Of a DNA stretch of 64,000 bases, positions 34,180 to 42,360 are shown piece by piece. Origin of the DNA: Labrys wisconsinensis (GTDB taxonomy: Bacteria; Pseudomonadota; Alphaproteobacteria; Rhizobiales; Labraceae); contig NZ_JAUSVX010000009.1 in assembly GCF_030814995.1 (NCBI RefSeq), positions 62,001 through 126,000 of the forward strand, written 5' to 3'. Each line of letters starts with the position of its first letter. The first letter of the stretch is position 1. The translations under genes and the position numbers were made by a program. The notes under the pieces are model-generated. The model ran no database searches and was not told the DNA's origin. It saw nothing but the letters and a program-made list of their open reading frames with translations.

Positions 34180-37100
34180 CTATTCGGCGGCCTCGGCCAG
34201 CGGGCCTTGGCCATGTTCATCCGACGCCGGCTCCGGGCGATGCTCGGCGCCGCGCTCGCGCCAGCGCTCGATCATCGCGTAGAACACCGGCACGAAGACC
34301 AGGGTCAGCACCGTGGCGGCGACCATGCCGCCGAACACGGTGGTGCCGATCGACTGTCGGCTCGCCGCGCCCGCGCCCTTGGCGAACATCAGCGGCACCA
34401 CGCCGAGGATGAAGGCGAAGGCGGTCATCAGGATCGGCCGCAGGCGCAGGCGTGCCGCCTCCATCGCCGCCTCGATGATCTCCAGGCCCTCCTCGCGGCG
34501 GCGCTTGGCGAACTCGACGATCAGGATGGCGTTCTTCGCCGCCAGGCCGATCAGCATGACGAAGCCGATCTGCGAGTAGACGTCGATCTGCATCTGCCGC
34601 AGCCAGAGCGCCAGGAGCGCTCCGAACAGGGCCAGCGGCACGGCGAGCAGGACCATGAAGGGCATGGACCAGCTCTCGTACTGCGCCGCCAGGATCAGGA
34701 AGACGAAGACGATGGCGAGGGCGAAGACCACCGAGGCGATCGAGCCGGCCTTCAGCTCCTGGAAGGTGATGCCCGTCCATTCATAGCCGAAATCCTCGGG
34801 CAGCGCCGCGGCTGCGGCCCGCTGCATGGCGACGACGGCCTGGCCGGAGCTGTAGCCGGGCGCGGCGCCGCCGTTGATCAGCGCCGAGCCGTAATTGTTG
34901 TAGTGCGGCACCGTCTCCGGCCCGACGATCGGGCGCAGCGTCCCCAGGGTGGAGAGTGGCACCATGCCGCCGGAGGCGTTGCGGACATAGAGGCGGGAAA
35001 TGTCCGCCGCCGTGCTGCGCGCATCCTTGTCGGCCTGCAAAGTCACACGAAAGGTCCGACCGAACAGGTTGAAATCGTTGACATAGAGCGAGCCGAGATA
35101 GATCTGCAGCGTGTTGAAGACATCAGGCAGGCTGAGGCCCAGCAGCTTGGCCTTGTTGCGATCGAGGTCGTAGTTGAACTGCGGCGTCGAGGTGCTGAAG
35201 GTGGTGAAGAGCTGGTGCGGGTTGATCTCGGGCTGCTTGCGCGCCTCGGCGATCAGCGCCTGCGTCGCCTCGTTGAGCGCGACGGCGCCGCGCCCGGTGA
35301 GGTCCTCGACCTGGAACTCGAAGCCGCCGGTCGAGCCGAGGCCCGGGATGGACGGCGGATCGAAGCTGAGCGCGAAAGCGTCCGGGATCTGCAGGAGCTT
35401 CGGGCGCACCGAGGCGACGATGTTGGAGGCGCTCTCCGCCGGGCCGCGCTCGTCCCAGGGCTTGAGGATGGCGAACTCGACCGCCGAGTTCGACTGGGCC
35501 GCGCTGGTCAGGAAGTTGAGGCCGCTGATCGAGCCGACGATGTCGACGCCGGGCGTCGTGCGCAGGATCTCGCGCACCTGCCGGGCCACCGCGTCGGTGC
35601 GCTCGAGCGAGGCCCCGTCCGGCAGCTGCACCACGACGAAGAAATAGCCCTGATCCTCCACCGGCAGGAAGGTGGACGGGATCTGCTGCCACACCCAATA
35701 GGTGGCGCCGAGCCCGGCGACGAACAGCACGAGCAGGGCCCAGCGCAGGTGCACCAGGGTGCGCACGCCACGGGCATAGGCATGGGACAGCCAGTCGAAG
35801 ACGGCGTTGAACCAGCGGAACAGCACGAACTGGGTCTGCGGCCGGTGGCGCAGGAAGGCGGCGCTCAGCGCCGGGCTCAGGGTGAGCGAGTTGAAGGCGG
35901 AGATGCCGACCGAGATCGCCACGGTGAGGGCGAACTGGTTGTAGAGCCGCCCGGCCACGCCGGGGATGAAGGCGACGGGCACGAACACTGCCATCAGCAC
36001 GGCGGTGGTGGCGATGATCGGCCCGGTGACTTCCTTCATGGCGGCGCGCGTCGCCGCCAGCGGCGACAGGCCCGCCTCGAGCTGGCGCTCGACATTCTCC
36101 ACCACGACGATGGCATCGTCGACGACGAGGCCGATCGCCAGCACCATGCCGAGCAGGCTCAGCATGTTGAGGGAGAAGCCCAGCATCTCCATGACGGCCA
36201 GGGTGGCGATCAGCGACACCGGAATGGCAATGGTCGGGATGATGGTCGTGCGCCAGCTCTGCAGGAACACGAACACCACGGCGACGACCAGGACCAGCGC
36301 CTCGCCGAGCGTGATCAGCACGTCGTGCATCGAGGCGGCGACGAAGCGCGTCGTGTCGTAGTGCATCGCGTAGGCGATGCCCTTCGGGAAGCGCGCCGAC
36401 AGCTCCTCCATCTTGTCCTTGACCCGCTGCTGCAGGTCGAGGGCGTTGGAGCCGGGCATCTGGTAGACCGCCAGCACCACGGTCGGGTCCTCGCCGAAGA
36501 AGGCGGTCGAGGCATATTGCAGCGCGCCGAGCTCGATGCGGGCGACGTCGCGCAGGCGCACCACTGCGCCGCTCGCCGCCTCCGCCCGCACCACTATGTC
36601 GCCGAACTGCGCCGGATCGCTCAGGCGGCCGACGGCATTGACCTGCATCTCGAACGGCGTGCCGGCCGGCGCCGGCGACTGGCCGATCTTGCCGGCGGCG
36701 ACCTGGACGTTCTGCTCGGCGATGGCGTTCTGCACGTCGACGGCGGTGATGCCGAGATTGGCGAGCTTGTCCGGGTCGAGCCAGACGCGCATGGAATAGC
36801 GCCGCTCGCCGAAGATCTGCACGTCGCCGACGCCCTGCAGGCGCTTCAGGGGATCGACGATCTGGAGATAGGCATAGTTGCTGAGCGCCACCGGATCGAC
36901 CGAGCGGTCGGGCGAGGTCAGGTTGACGATCAGCACGAAGTTCGGGTTCTGCTTCTTGATCGTCACCCCGGCCTGGTTGACGATCGCCGGCAGCGAGGAG
37001 GCGGCCTGGGAGACGCGGTTCTGCACGTCGACCGCCGCCGTCGCCAGGGGATAGCCGACGTCGAAGGTGATGGTGATGGTCGAGGAGCCGTCGTTCGAGC

Positions 37101-37344
37101 TGGTCGAGGACATGTAGGTCATGCCCTCGACGCCGTTGATCTGCTGCTCCAGCGGCGTGGTGACGGTGTCGGCCACGACCTGTGCGCTGGCGCCGGGATA
37201 TTGAGCGCTGACCACCACCTGGGGCGGCGTGATGTTCGGGAATTGCGAGACCGGCAGCAGGAAATAGCAAATGCCTCCGGCGAGCACCATGATCACGGCG
37301 ATCGCGGAGGCGAAGATCGGCCGGTGGATGAAGAAGTTCACCAT
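34180..37344 (-). CDS. RND multidrug efflux transporter, AcrB/HAE1 family
   Basis: A 1054-residue proton-driven pump of usual length with twelve expected membrane helices: MVNFFIHRPIFASAIAVIMVLAGG at the start, and helix 4 carrying GLVVDDAIVVVENVERQ with the paired Asp of the proton relay. The porter domain includes PPQVVVSAQYPGASAQVV. The C-terminus has GLAAKNAILIVEFAKRRREEG and QSIGTTVFGGMVAATVLTLVFVPVFYAMI. It likely exports amphipathic drugs or dyes. It is in an operon with a small protein (overlap) and the adaptor, and probably repressed by the divergent TetR at 37802. Confidence 0.95.
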   Translation of the reverse strand: MVNFFIHRPIFASAIAVIMVLAGGICYFLLPVSQFPNITPPQVVVSAQYPGASAQVVADTVTTPLEQQINGVEGMTYMSSTSSNDGSSTITITFDVGYPLATAAVDVQNRVSQAASSLPAIVNQAGVTIKKQNPNFVLIVNLTSPDRSVDPVALSNYAYLQIVDPLKRLQGVGDVQIFGERRYSMRVWLDPDKLANLGITAVDVQNAIAEQNVQVAAGKIGQSPAPAGTPFEMQVNAVGRLSDPAQFGDIVVRAEAASGAVVRLRDVARIELGALQYASTAFFGEDPTVVLAVYQMPGSNALDLQQRVKDKMEELSARFPKGIAYAMHYDTTRFVAASMHDVLITLGEALVLVVAVVFVFLQSWRTTIIPTIAIPVSLIATLAVMEMLGFSLNMLSLLGMVLAIGLVVDDAIVVVENVERQLEAGLSPLAATRAAMKEVTGPIIATTAVLMAVFVPVAFIPGVAGRLYNQFALTVAISVGISAFNSLTLSPALSAAFLRHRPQTQFVLFRWFNAVFDWLSHAYARGVRTLVHLRWALLVLFVAGLGATYWVWQQIPSTFLPVEDQGYFFVVVQLPDGASLERTDAVARQVREILRTTPGVDIVGSISGLNFLTSAAQSNSAVEFAILKPWDERGPAESASNIVASVRPKLLQIPDAFALSFDPPSIPGLGSTGGFEFQVEDLTGRGAVALNEATQALIAEARKQPEINPHQLFTTFSTSTPQFNYDLDRNKAKLLGLSLPDVFNTLQIYLGSLYVNDFNLFGRTFRVTLQADKDARSTAADISRLYVRNASGGMVPLSTLGTLRPIVGPETVPHYNNYGSALINGGAAPGYSSGQAVVAMQRAAAAALPEDFGYEWTGITFQELKAGSIASVVFALAIVFVFLILAAQYESWSMPFMVLLAVPLALFGALLALWLRQMQIDVYSQIGFVMLIGLAAKNAILIVEFAKRRREEGLEIIEAAMEAARLRLRPILMTAFAFILGVVPLMFAKGAGAASRQSIGTTVFGGMVAATVLTLVFVPVFYAMIERWRERGAEHRPEPASDEHGQGPLAEAAE

Positions 37345-37595
37345 GGGCGATGCGTCCCCGCCATGCGGCGGGCCTCGGCGAAATGGATGCAGTCGCGCAG
37401 CACGTCGGCGCCGCCCTTCCAGGCGGCCGGCGCCCCCGGGCTGCGGGCCGGGCCGCCCTCGGACGCGAGGCGCCGCCCGATCCGTTCGAGCATGCCGCGC
37501 AGCGCCACGGGATCGATCTTGTCAGCCCGCATCAGCGCCAGCGTGACGGGATCGGTGAGCAGGTCGTCAAGCGTCAACTCCGCGTGCCGTGTCAT
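37338..37595 (-). CDS. conserved-looking small protein preceding the RND pump
   Basis: An 85-residue protein, MTRHAELTLDDLLTDPVTLALMRADKIDPVALRGMLERIGRRLA, with no recognised domain; helical and soluble. GGAG about ten bases upstream supports ATG 37595. Its end overlaps the RND pump start by 7 bp, so it would be translated with the pump and may serve as a leader gene or a small modulator. The frame is open further upstream to 37682. Confidence 0.6.
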   Translation of the reverse strand: MTRHAELTLDDLLTDPVTLALMRADKIDPVALRGMLERIGRRLASEGGPARSPGAPAAWKGGADVLRDCIHFAEARRMAGTHRPW

Positions 37596-37711
37596 GTGTC
37601 TGTCTCCGTCCGGATCGCGCATCGCTGCCCGACCGCTCATCGCCTCAAGCCGAGGGCGCCGGTTGCCGGAGTGGCTGACCACCGCGACGCTTGACGCTCC
37701 AGGGATGGGGT

Positions 37712-37741
37712 GTTACCAGTAAGTAACGTCAGGATTGTTAC
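37712..37741. promoter_or_regulatory. candidate TetR operator
   Basis: GTTAC-CAGTAA-GTAAC (37712-37727) followed by another GTTAC at 37737-37741 lies in the 206-bp region between the divergent pump operon and tetR gene, 61 bp before tetR. Spaced inverted half-sites are typical of TetR repressors of efflux genes. Confidence 0.5.
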
Positions 37742-37801
37742 AGACCGGTCACACCCGCGTCAAGCCAGTCGAAGAAAGTTTTCTGCGCCGAGGAAAGACC
37801 G

Positions 37802-38410
37802 ATGGAGGATGTCTGCGCCGCCAAGGCTCGCCCGCGTGACCGCATCGTCGACACGGCCTGCGAGCTGTTCCGCAAGCATGGATTGAGGGGCATCGGCGTC
37901 GATGCCATCGCCGAGGCTGCGGGCACCAACAAGATGACGCTCTACCGTCATTTCGGCTCCAAGGACGTGCTCATCGTCGAGTGCCTGCGCGGCGTGGCGG
38001 CCCGCGCCGAGGCGATGTGGGTCGAGCTGGAGGCCGAGCATCCCGGCAATCCCCTGGCCCAGCTCCATGCCTGGGTGCAGCGCGGCGCCGAATGCGCCCT
38101 CACCGACGGGCGCGGCTGCGATCTCGCCAACGCCGCCATCGAGCTGCCCGAGGGCGATCATCCCGCCCGCCGGGTGATCGAGGGCTTCAAGACGGCGCAA
38201 CGCGACCGCCTCGCGGGCCTTTGCCGCAAAGCCGGCATCCGGCAGGCCGATCTCCTCGCCGATGCCCTCTCGCTCCTGCTCGAGGGCGCCCGGGTCAGCC
38301 GCCAGAGCGTCGGGCCGGAAGGACCGAGCGCCCGTTTCGTGCGCGTCGGCGAGGCCGTGATCACCTCCTTCGCCAGGACGCCGGAGAGAGCGCCGGAGCC
38401 CGTGGCCTGA
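37802..38410 (+). CDS. TetR/AcrR family transcriptional regulator
   Basis: A 202-residue repressor. The N-terminal helix-turn-helix (residues about 12-58, RIVDTACELFRKHGLRGIGVDAIAEAAGTNKMTLYRHFGSKDVLI) precedes a ligand-binding helical domain with GRGCDLANAAIELPEGDHPARR, a motif of the TetR_C_33-like group. It is divergent from the RND operon, so it most likely represses the pump until a ligand binds. Confidence 0.9.
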   Translation: MEDVCAAKARPRDRIVDTACELFRKHGLRGIGVDAIAEAAGTNKMTLYRHFGSKDVLIVECLRGVAARAEAMWVELEAEHPGNPLAQLHAWVQRGAECALTDGRGCDLANAAIELPEGDHPARRVIEGFKTAQRDRLAGLCRKAGIRQADLLADALSLLLEGARVSRQSVGPEGPSARFVRVGEAVITSFARTPERAPEPVA

Positions 38411-38420
38411 GCCCTGCCCG

Positions 38421-38443
38421 CCGCCCTCGTCGCGACCGGGCGG
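38421..38443. terminator. weak stem-loop between convergent genes
   Basis: CCGCCC pairs with GGGCGG across an 11-nt loop, between the tetR stop and the SRPBCC stop. There is no T-run; a possible bidirectional terminator. Confidence 0.3.
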
Positions 38444-38453
38444 CATCGGATCC

Positions 38454-38912
38454 TCATGCCTTGGTCCTCATTCCTTCGGCGATCTCGCCGGTCTCGAGCA
38501 GCGACTTGAGATTGGAGAGGATGCGCGGCCAGCCGCCGGAGACAGCCTCGATGAACTTCGAGCCGGGCCGGTCGATGCCGTGGCTGACGGTGAGCTTGAC
38601 CGCATCGCCCATCGGCTCCAGCGCCATGGCGCAGAGCGAAAAGCCCTCGGCCTTCAGCTCCGGCCGGAACTCGTTGCGCCATTTCAGCACCAGCCGCCGC
38701 GGCGGGTCGAATTCGACCACCTCGCCGGTGTCGGTGACACGACCGTCGGGATAGACCAGCCGCCAGGGCGAGCCGGGCTGCCAGTCGCTCTCCGGATAGG
38801 TGCCGAACCAGTATTGCCGGGCGAAGTCCGGTGTGGTCAGCGCCTCCCAGAGCCGCTCGGGCGTCGTGCGGATATAGGTGACATAGATGAAAGTGCTCGC
38901 CGCATCAGTCAT
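38454..38912 (-). CDS. SRPBCC/AHSA1 family protein
   Basis: A 152-residue START-like domain protein with the Aha1 C-terminal pattern: FIYVTYIRTTPERLWEALTTPDFARQYWFGTYPESDWQPGSPW at the start and GWPRILSNLKSLLETG at the end. These proteins form a hydrophobic pocket; most are uncharacterised. It overlaps the ArsR gene by 8 bp, a pairing very common in proteobacteria and actinobacteria. Confidence 0.9.
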   Translation of the reverse strand: MTDAASTFIYVTYIRTTPERLWEALTTPDFARQYWFGTYPESDWQPGSPWRLVYPDGRVTDTGEVVEFDPPRRLVLKWRNEFRPELKAEGFSLCAMALEPMGDAVKLTVSHGIDRPGSKFIEAVSGGWPRILSNLKSLLETGEIAEGMRTKA

Positions 38913-39228
38913 GATCGTCTCCCTCCAGGGTTCTCTTCAGGTCCGCGAGCGCCCCCAGGCGCGGGCGCTCGAACTTGCCGATCCAGCGCTCGGCGATCTC
39001 GCTGATCGGCACCGGATTGATGAAGTGCAGCTTTTCCCGGCCCTGCCACAGGACCGCGACCAGATTGGCCTCCTCCAGGATGCCGAGATGCTTGGCCACG
39101 GCCTGGCGCGTCATCTCCAGCCCCTGGCAGAGCTCGCCCAAGGTCTGGCCGTTCCTGGCGTGCAACCGGTCCAGCAATTGCCGGCGGCTGGCATCCGCCA
39201 GGGCGCGAAACACGGCGTCCTCGTTCAT
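38905..39228 (-). CDS. ArsR-family winged-helix regulator
   Basis: A 107-residue regulator with DASRRQLLDRLHARNGQTLGELCQGLEMTRQAVAKHLGILEEANLV. It has no Cys pair for metal sensing, so it belongs to the non-metal ArsR group that accompanies SRPBCC proteins. It is the first gene of the two-gene operon, with the palindrome AACCATTTGGTT just upstream as probable operator. Confidence 0.9.
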   Translation of the reverse strand: MNEDAVFRALADASRRQLLDRLHARNGQTLGELCQGLEMTRQAVAKHLGILEEANLVAVLWQGREKLHFINPVPISEIAERWIGKFERPRLGALADLKRTLEGDDHD

Positions 39229-39242
39229 GGCCCTTAATATGG

Positions 39243-39254
39243 AACCATTTGGTT
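39243..39254 (-). promoter_or_regulatory. candidate ArsR operator
   Basis: The perfect 12-bp palindrome AACCATTTGGTT lies 15 bp upstream of the arsR start in otherwise GC-rich DNA. It fits autoregulation of the ArsR-SRPBCC pair. Confidence 0.5.
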
Positions 39255-39363
39255 ACATGTCAAGAGGCTGTATACGATCCGGCCGGTGCCGGTCACCGGC
39301 GAGTCAGGCTATGATCGAAGCTGCGGTCCGGGAATAGCCGCGTTCGACGCGACGCCAGCCGAT

Positions 39364-39506
39364 CCCCTCCCCCTTGCGGGGAGGGGTACGGGGTGGGGGT
39401 CCATCAGGATGGAGCGCAACGTCGGCCGAAGGGCTTTGCGCTCGATTTTCTATCTGCCGTGGCGGGCGTCACGACCCCCACCCCTTACCCCTCCCCGCAA
39501 GGGGGG
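39364..39506. repeat. about 140-bp palindromic intergenic repeat, copy 2
   Basis: Inverted relative to the copy at 8014-8152. The arms CCCCTCCCCCTTGCGGGGAG and its complement enclose about 70 bp, and the segment next to the left arm (ATCAGGATGGAGCGCAACG) matches the complement of copy 1. It occupies most of the 376-bp gap 39229-39604; the rest of the gap holds the arsR promoter and nothing else I recognise. Confidence 0.85.
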
Positions 39507-39604
39507 ATTGGCGAGCGTCGCGTGCCCATCGACTATGGTCGCGTCTCGCCTGACCGTATCGGGCCGACGACTGCTGAGGGTGTCTCCGGACGACCACTGA
39601 GGGT

Positions 39605-40870
39605 TCAGCCCACTCCCCCCTCACCCCTGCCCGGCCGGGAGAGGCGCTTCTGCGCACGGGACGCCTGGACGAAAGCGCGCAGCAGCGGATGCGGCGCGCC
39701 GGACCGCGACGACAATTCCGGGTGCCCCTGCATGCCGACATAGAACGGGTGGCCCGCCAGCTCGACCGCGTCGGCGATCGTGCCGCTGCCATCATGCGCC
39801 GTGATCCGCATGCCGGCCGCCTCGATCGTGGGGACCAGATCGGGGTTGAGGCGGTAGCGATGGTTGCAGCGGACCTTCGGGCTCCTGCCGAGCAGCGCTT
39901 CGAGCCGCGAGCCCGCCGCGACCGTGATCGTCCGCTCGCCGAGCCTGTGGACCGGCAAGGTCTCGTCGTCCGACATCGGCACGAAGGTCTTGATCGGAGC
40001 CGACGGAGCCGCTTCCGCCAGGCTGGCCCGGTCCGAGCCGAGCGCCTCCTGGATCACCGCGGTGGCCATCGTCTGCATGCCCAGGCACAGACCGACCGTC
40101 GGCGTGCGCGAGCGCAGGGATCCCAGGGCCATCAGGATCTGACCGGGGACATTGACCATGTCCGCCCCCCCGGGCAGCAGGATGCCGTCGATGCCCTCGA
40201 AGGCCGCGGCGACGTCCTGCCGGCGCAGGTCTCGCGGGTCGATGAACACGACGTCGAGGCCCACGCCTTCGGCATCGGCGGCGTCGCCCAGGGCGGCGAG
40301 GACGGCGGGATAGACGTCGCGGTGGTCGCTCTGCGATCCGACAAGGCCGACACGGACGGTGGTCTCGTCGCGGCGGGGCGTGGACGGTTCGGCTCGGGAG
40401 CCGAGCCGACCAAACCGGTCGCGGCTCCAGACCCCCATCGCCTCGAGCGGCGCTCCTGAGGCCGGATCGAGAAACCGCAGGCTTTCTCCCTCATGGCCGA
40501 TGCGGATGTGCCGAACCGCCATGCCGGTGGCGACGGCCTGCGCCACGAGATCGGCCACATCCTCTCCTCCGGCCGTGGTCGCCGGATGATGCGGCACGAC
40601 GATCTCCCGCCCCCGGGCCTGCTCAAGGATCTGCGCGACCGTCGCATCCGGATCGACGCTCACGCCGGCAAGCCGCTCGCGCCAGACCAGGCCACTCGCG
40701 ACCAGCGCCCCTGCCGCGGCGACGTGCTGGACGGCATCGGCATGACGCCGCGTGTCGAACGTCGCAGGCAGATGGAGCAGCGCAGCGCCGCGCGCTTGCG
40801 CTGCAATCGCCGCCATGGCGCCGTAGAGCGCCGGTTCCGACGCGTCATGCTCCACGACGGTCAAGGTCAT
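39605..40870 (-). CDS. CTP synthase C-terminal-region-like amidotransferase protein
   Basis: A 421-residue protein. Residues about 1-190 (TLTVVEHDASEPALYGAMAAIAAQ...) belong to no fold I recognise. The C-terminal half is a class I glutamine amidotransferase domain of the CTP-synthase type: GLVGSQSDHRDVYPAVLAAL, DGILLPGGADMVN, nucleophile Cys in VGLCLGMQTMATAV, VRCNHRYRLNPDLV, and His/Glu in MQGHPELSSRSGAPHPLL. The ATP-binding synthase domain is absent, so it cannot make CTP. It may hydrolyse a gamma-glutamyl or other amide, or ligate with an unknown partner. The start MTLTVVEHD has GGAGG seven bases upstream. It is divergent from the aminotransferase. Confidence 0.8.
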   Translation of the reverse strand: MTLTVVEHDASEPALYGAMAAIAAQARGAALLHLPATFDTRRHADAVQHVAAAGALVASGLVWRERLAGVSVDPDATVAQILEQARGREIVVPHHPATTAGGEDVADLVAQAVATGMAVRHIRIGHEGESLRFLDPASGAPLEAMGVWSRDRFGRLGSRAEPSTPRRDETTVRVGLVGSQSDHRDVYPAVLAALGDAADAEGVGLDVVFIDPRDLRRQDVAAAFEGIDGILLPGGADMVNVPGQILMALGSLRSRTPTVGLCLGMQTMATAVIQEALGSDRASLAEAAPSAPIKTFVPMSDDETLPVHRLGERTITVAAGSRLEALLGRSPKVRCNHRYRLNPDLVPTIEAAGMRITAHDGSGTIADAVELAGHPFYVGMQGHPELSSRSGAPHPLLRAFVQASRAQKRLSRPGRGEGGVG

Positions 40871-41031
40871 GGCATCGCCTCCACAGTTTGCGGACATACG
40901 AAAAGGATCATATCGGCACAATAATACAAAACTCGTGCCCAGATCGATGCGCCTTCGTGCCCTCGCGAGCTCGCCGATTGCCACCGATTCCGGAGAGCGG
41001 GAAACGCATCGAGCGGCTTCTCGCGCCGCTT

Positions 41032-41067
41032 ATTTGATTGCATAATAATTATCAAATTGTACAATCC
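41032..41067. promoter_or_regulatory. divergent operator/promoter region with two dyads
   Basis: This AT-rich patch lies upstream of the aminotransferase and divergent from the amidotransferase-like gene. ATTTGAT (41032-41038) and ATCAAAT (41051-41057) form an inverted repeat, and ATTGTACAAT (41056-41065) is a perfect palindrome. The 15-mer around TGTACA matches the site at 49121-49135 at 11 of 15 positions. Confidence 0.55.
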
Positions 41068-41093
41068 ATTTTTCGCAGCCGACAGGATCTGGA

Positions 41094-42314
41094 ATGCCGA
41101 CCGATATGCTCGCGCCGCGGATGCGCGGCGTCCGCCCCTCCCCGACCGCCGAGATTTCCGACAAGGCCCGAGCCCTCGCGGCTGCCGGGCACGCCGTCAT
41201 CAATCTGGGCGAGGGCGAACTGGATTTCGACACGCCCGTTCACGTCAAGGAGGCAGGCATCGAGGCGATCCGGCGCGGCGAGACCAAATACACCGCCGTT
41301 GCCGGCACCGCGGCCTTGAAGGCGGCGATCCGTGCCAAGCTCCACACCGAGAACGGCCTCCTCTACGAGGATGCGGAGATCATCGCCGGCGCCGGGGCCA
41401 AGCAGCTGATCTTCAACGCCCTGCTGGCAACCGTGGCGGCGGGCGACGAGGTGATCGTCGCCGCGCCCTATTGGGTCTCCTATCCCGACATGGTCGCGCT
41501 GGCCGAAGGCACGGTTCGCGTCGTGCCCTGCCGGGAGGCGGACGGGTGGACATTGCGGCCCGACGCCCTGGAGGCGGCGATCACGCCACGCACGCGCTGG
41601 GTCGTCCTGAACTCGCCGAACAACCCGACCGGCGCCGTCATGTCGCGCTCGGACCTCCAGGCGCTCGCGGATGTGCTGCTGCGCCATCCGAGGGTCCTCG
41701 TCCTGGCCGACGACATCTACGAGCACACCCGTCACGGACCGGCCTTCGTCACGATCGCCGAGGTCGAGCCGCGGCTCAAGTCGCGAACCTTGACCGTCAA
41801 CGGCGTCTCCAAGACCTATTCGATGACGGGCTGGCGCATCGGCTACGCCGCCGGTCCAGCCTGGCTGATCGCCGCGATGCAGACGTTGCAGTCGCAGAGC
41901 ACGTCGAATCCGAGCTCCATCTCCCAGGCCGCCGCCATTGCGGCGCTCGAAGGCGGCACGGCCTTCATGTCCGAATGGCTGGCGCTGCTCGCCGAGCGAC
42001 GCGACCTGCTGCTGGCCGCGATCGACCGGACGCCCGGCCTCGCCTGCTCCGTCCCGGACGGCGCCTTCTACGCCTTCGTCAATTGCCAGGGCGTGATCGG
42101 CCGCCGCACGCCCGCGGGCGAGACGATCCGCAGCGACCTCGATTTTGCCGCCTATCTCCTCGAGGAGGCGCATGTCGCCGTCATCCATGGCGCGGCCTTC
42201 GGCGCCTCGCCCTATGTCCGGATCGCCTACGCGGTCGATCTCGCCATCCTGCGGGAGGCCTGCGCCCGGATCGAGCGTGCCTGCGCCAAGCTCATGGCCG
42301 CCGGCACGGCATGA
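41094..42314 (+). CDS. class I/II pyridoxal-phosphate aminotransferase (aspartate aminotransferase-like)
   Basis: A 406-residue fold-type I aminotransferase. NSPNNPTGAVMSRSDLQAL contacts the cofactor, the cofactor Lys is in TVNGVSKTYSMTGWRIGYAAGP, and the C-terminal Arg of YVRIAYAVDLAIL binds the substrate carboxylate. It resembles aspartate/aromatic aminotransferases but the amino donor is unknown. It is convergent with the seven-gene catabolic operon and shares the TGTACA-type site, so it probably acts in the same pathway. Confidence 0.9.
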   Translation: MPTDMLAPRMRGVRPSPTAEISDKARALAAAGHAVINLGEGELDFDTPVHVKEAGIEAIRRGETKYTAVAGTAALKAAIRAKLHTENGLLYEDAEIIAGAGAKQLIFNALLATVAAGDEVIVAAPYWVSYPDMVALAEGTVRVVPCREADGWTLRPDALEAAITPRTRWVVLNSPNNPTGAVMSRSDLQALADVLLRHPRVLVLADDIYEHTRHGPAFVTIAEVEPRLKSRTLTVNGVSKTYSMTGWRIGYAAGPAWLIAAMQTLQSQSTSNPSSISQAAAIAALEGGTAFMSEWLALLAERRDLLLAAIDRTPGLACSVPDGAFYAFVNCQGVIGRRTPAGETIRSDLDFAAYLLEEAHVAVIHGAAFGASPYVRIAYAVDLAILREACARIERACAKLMAAGTA

Positions 42315-42322
42315 CCCGTGCG

Positions 42323-42353
42323 GACGGGCGGCGGAGAGCGACCGCTGCCCGTC
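42323..42353. terminator. bidirectional stem-loop between convergent genes
   Basis: GACGGGC pairs with GCCCGTC, with inner GCGG/CCGC, forming an 11-bp stem with a single-base bulge on each side. It lies between the aminotransferase stop and the stop of the DapA-like gene, which ends the leftward operon. Confidence 0.6.
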
Positions 42354-42360
42354 TCGACGC

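Noticed and set aside
32929-37722. A 1597-residue open frame on the plus strand.
   Set aside because: It is antisense to the RND pump and adaptor genes, has no recognisable domains and is rich in Arg, Asp, Gly and His. Long antisense frames are expected when the third codon position is mostly G or C.
39605-40870. Annotation as CTP synthase (pyrG).
   Set aside because: The ATP-binding synthase domain is missing; only the glutaminase-type C-terminal domain matches.
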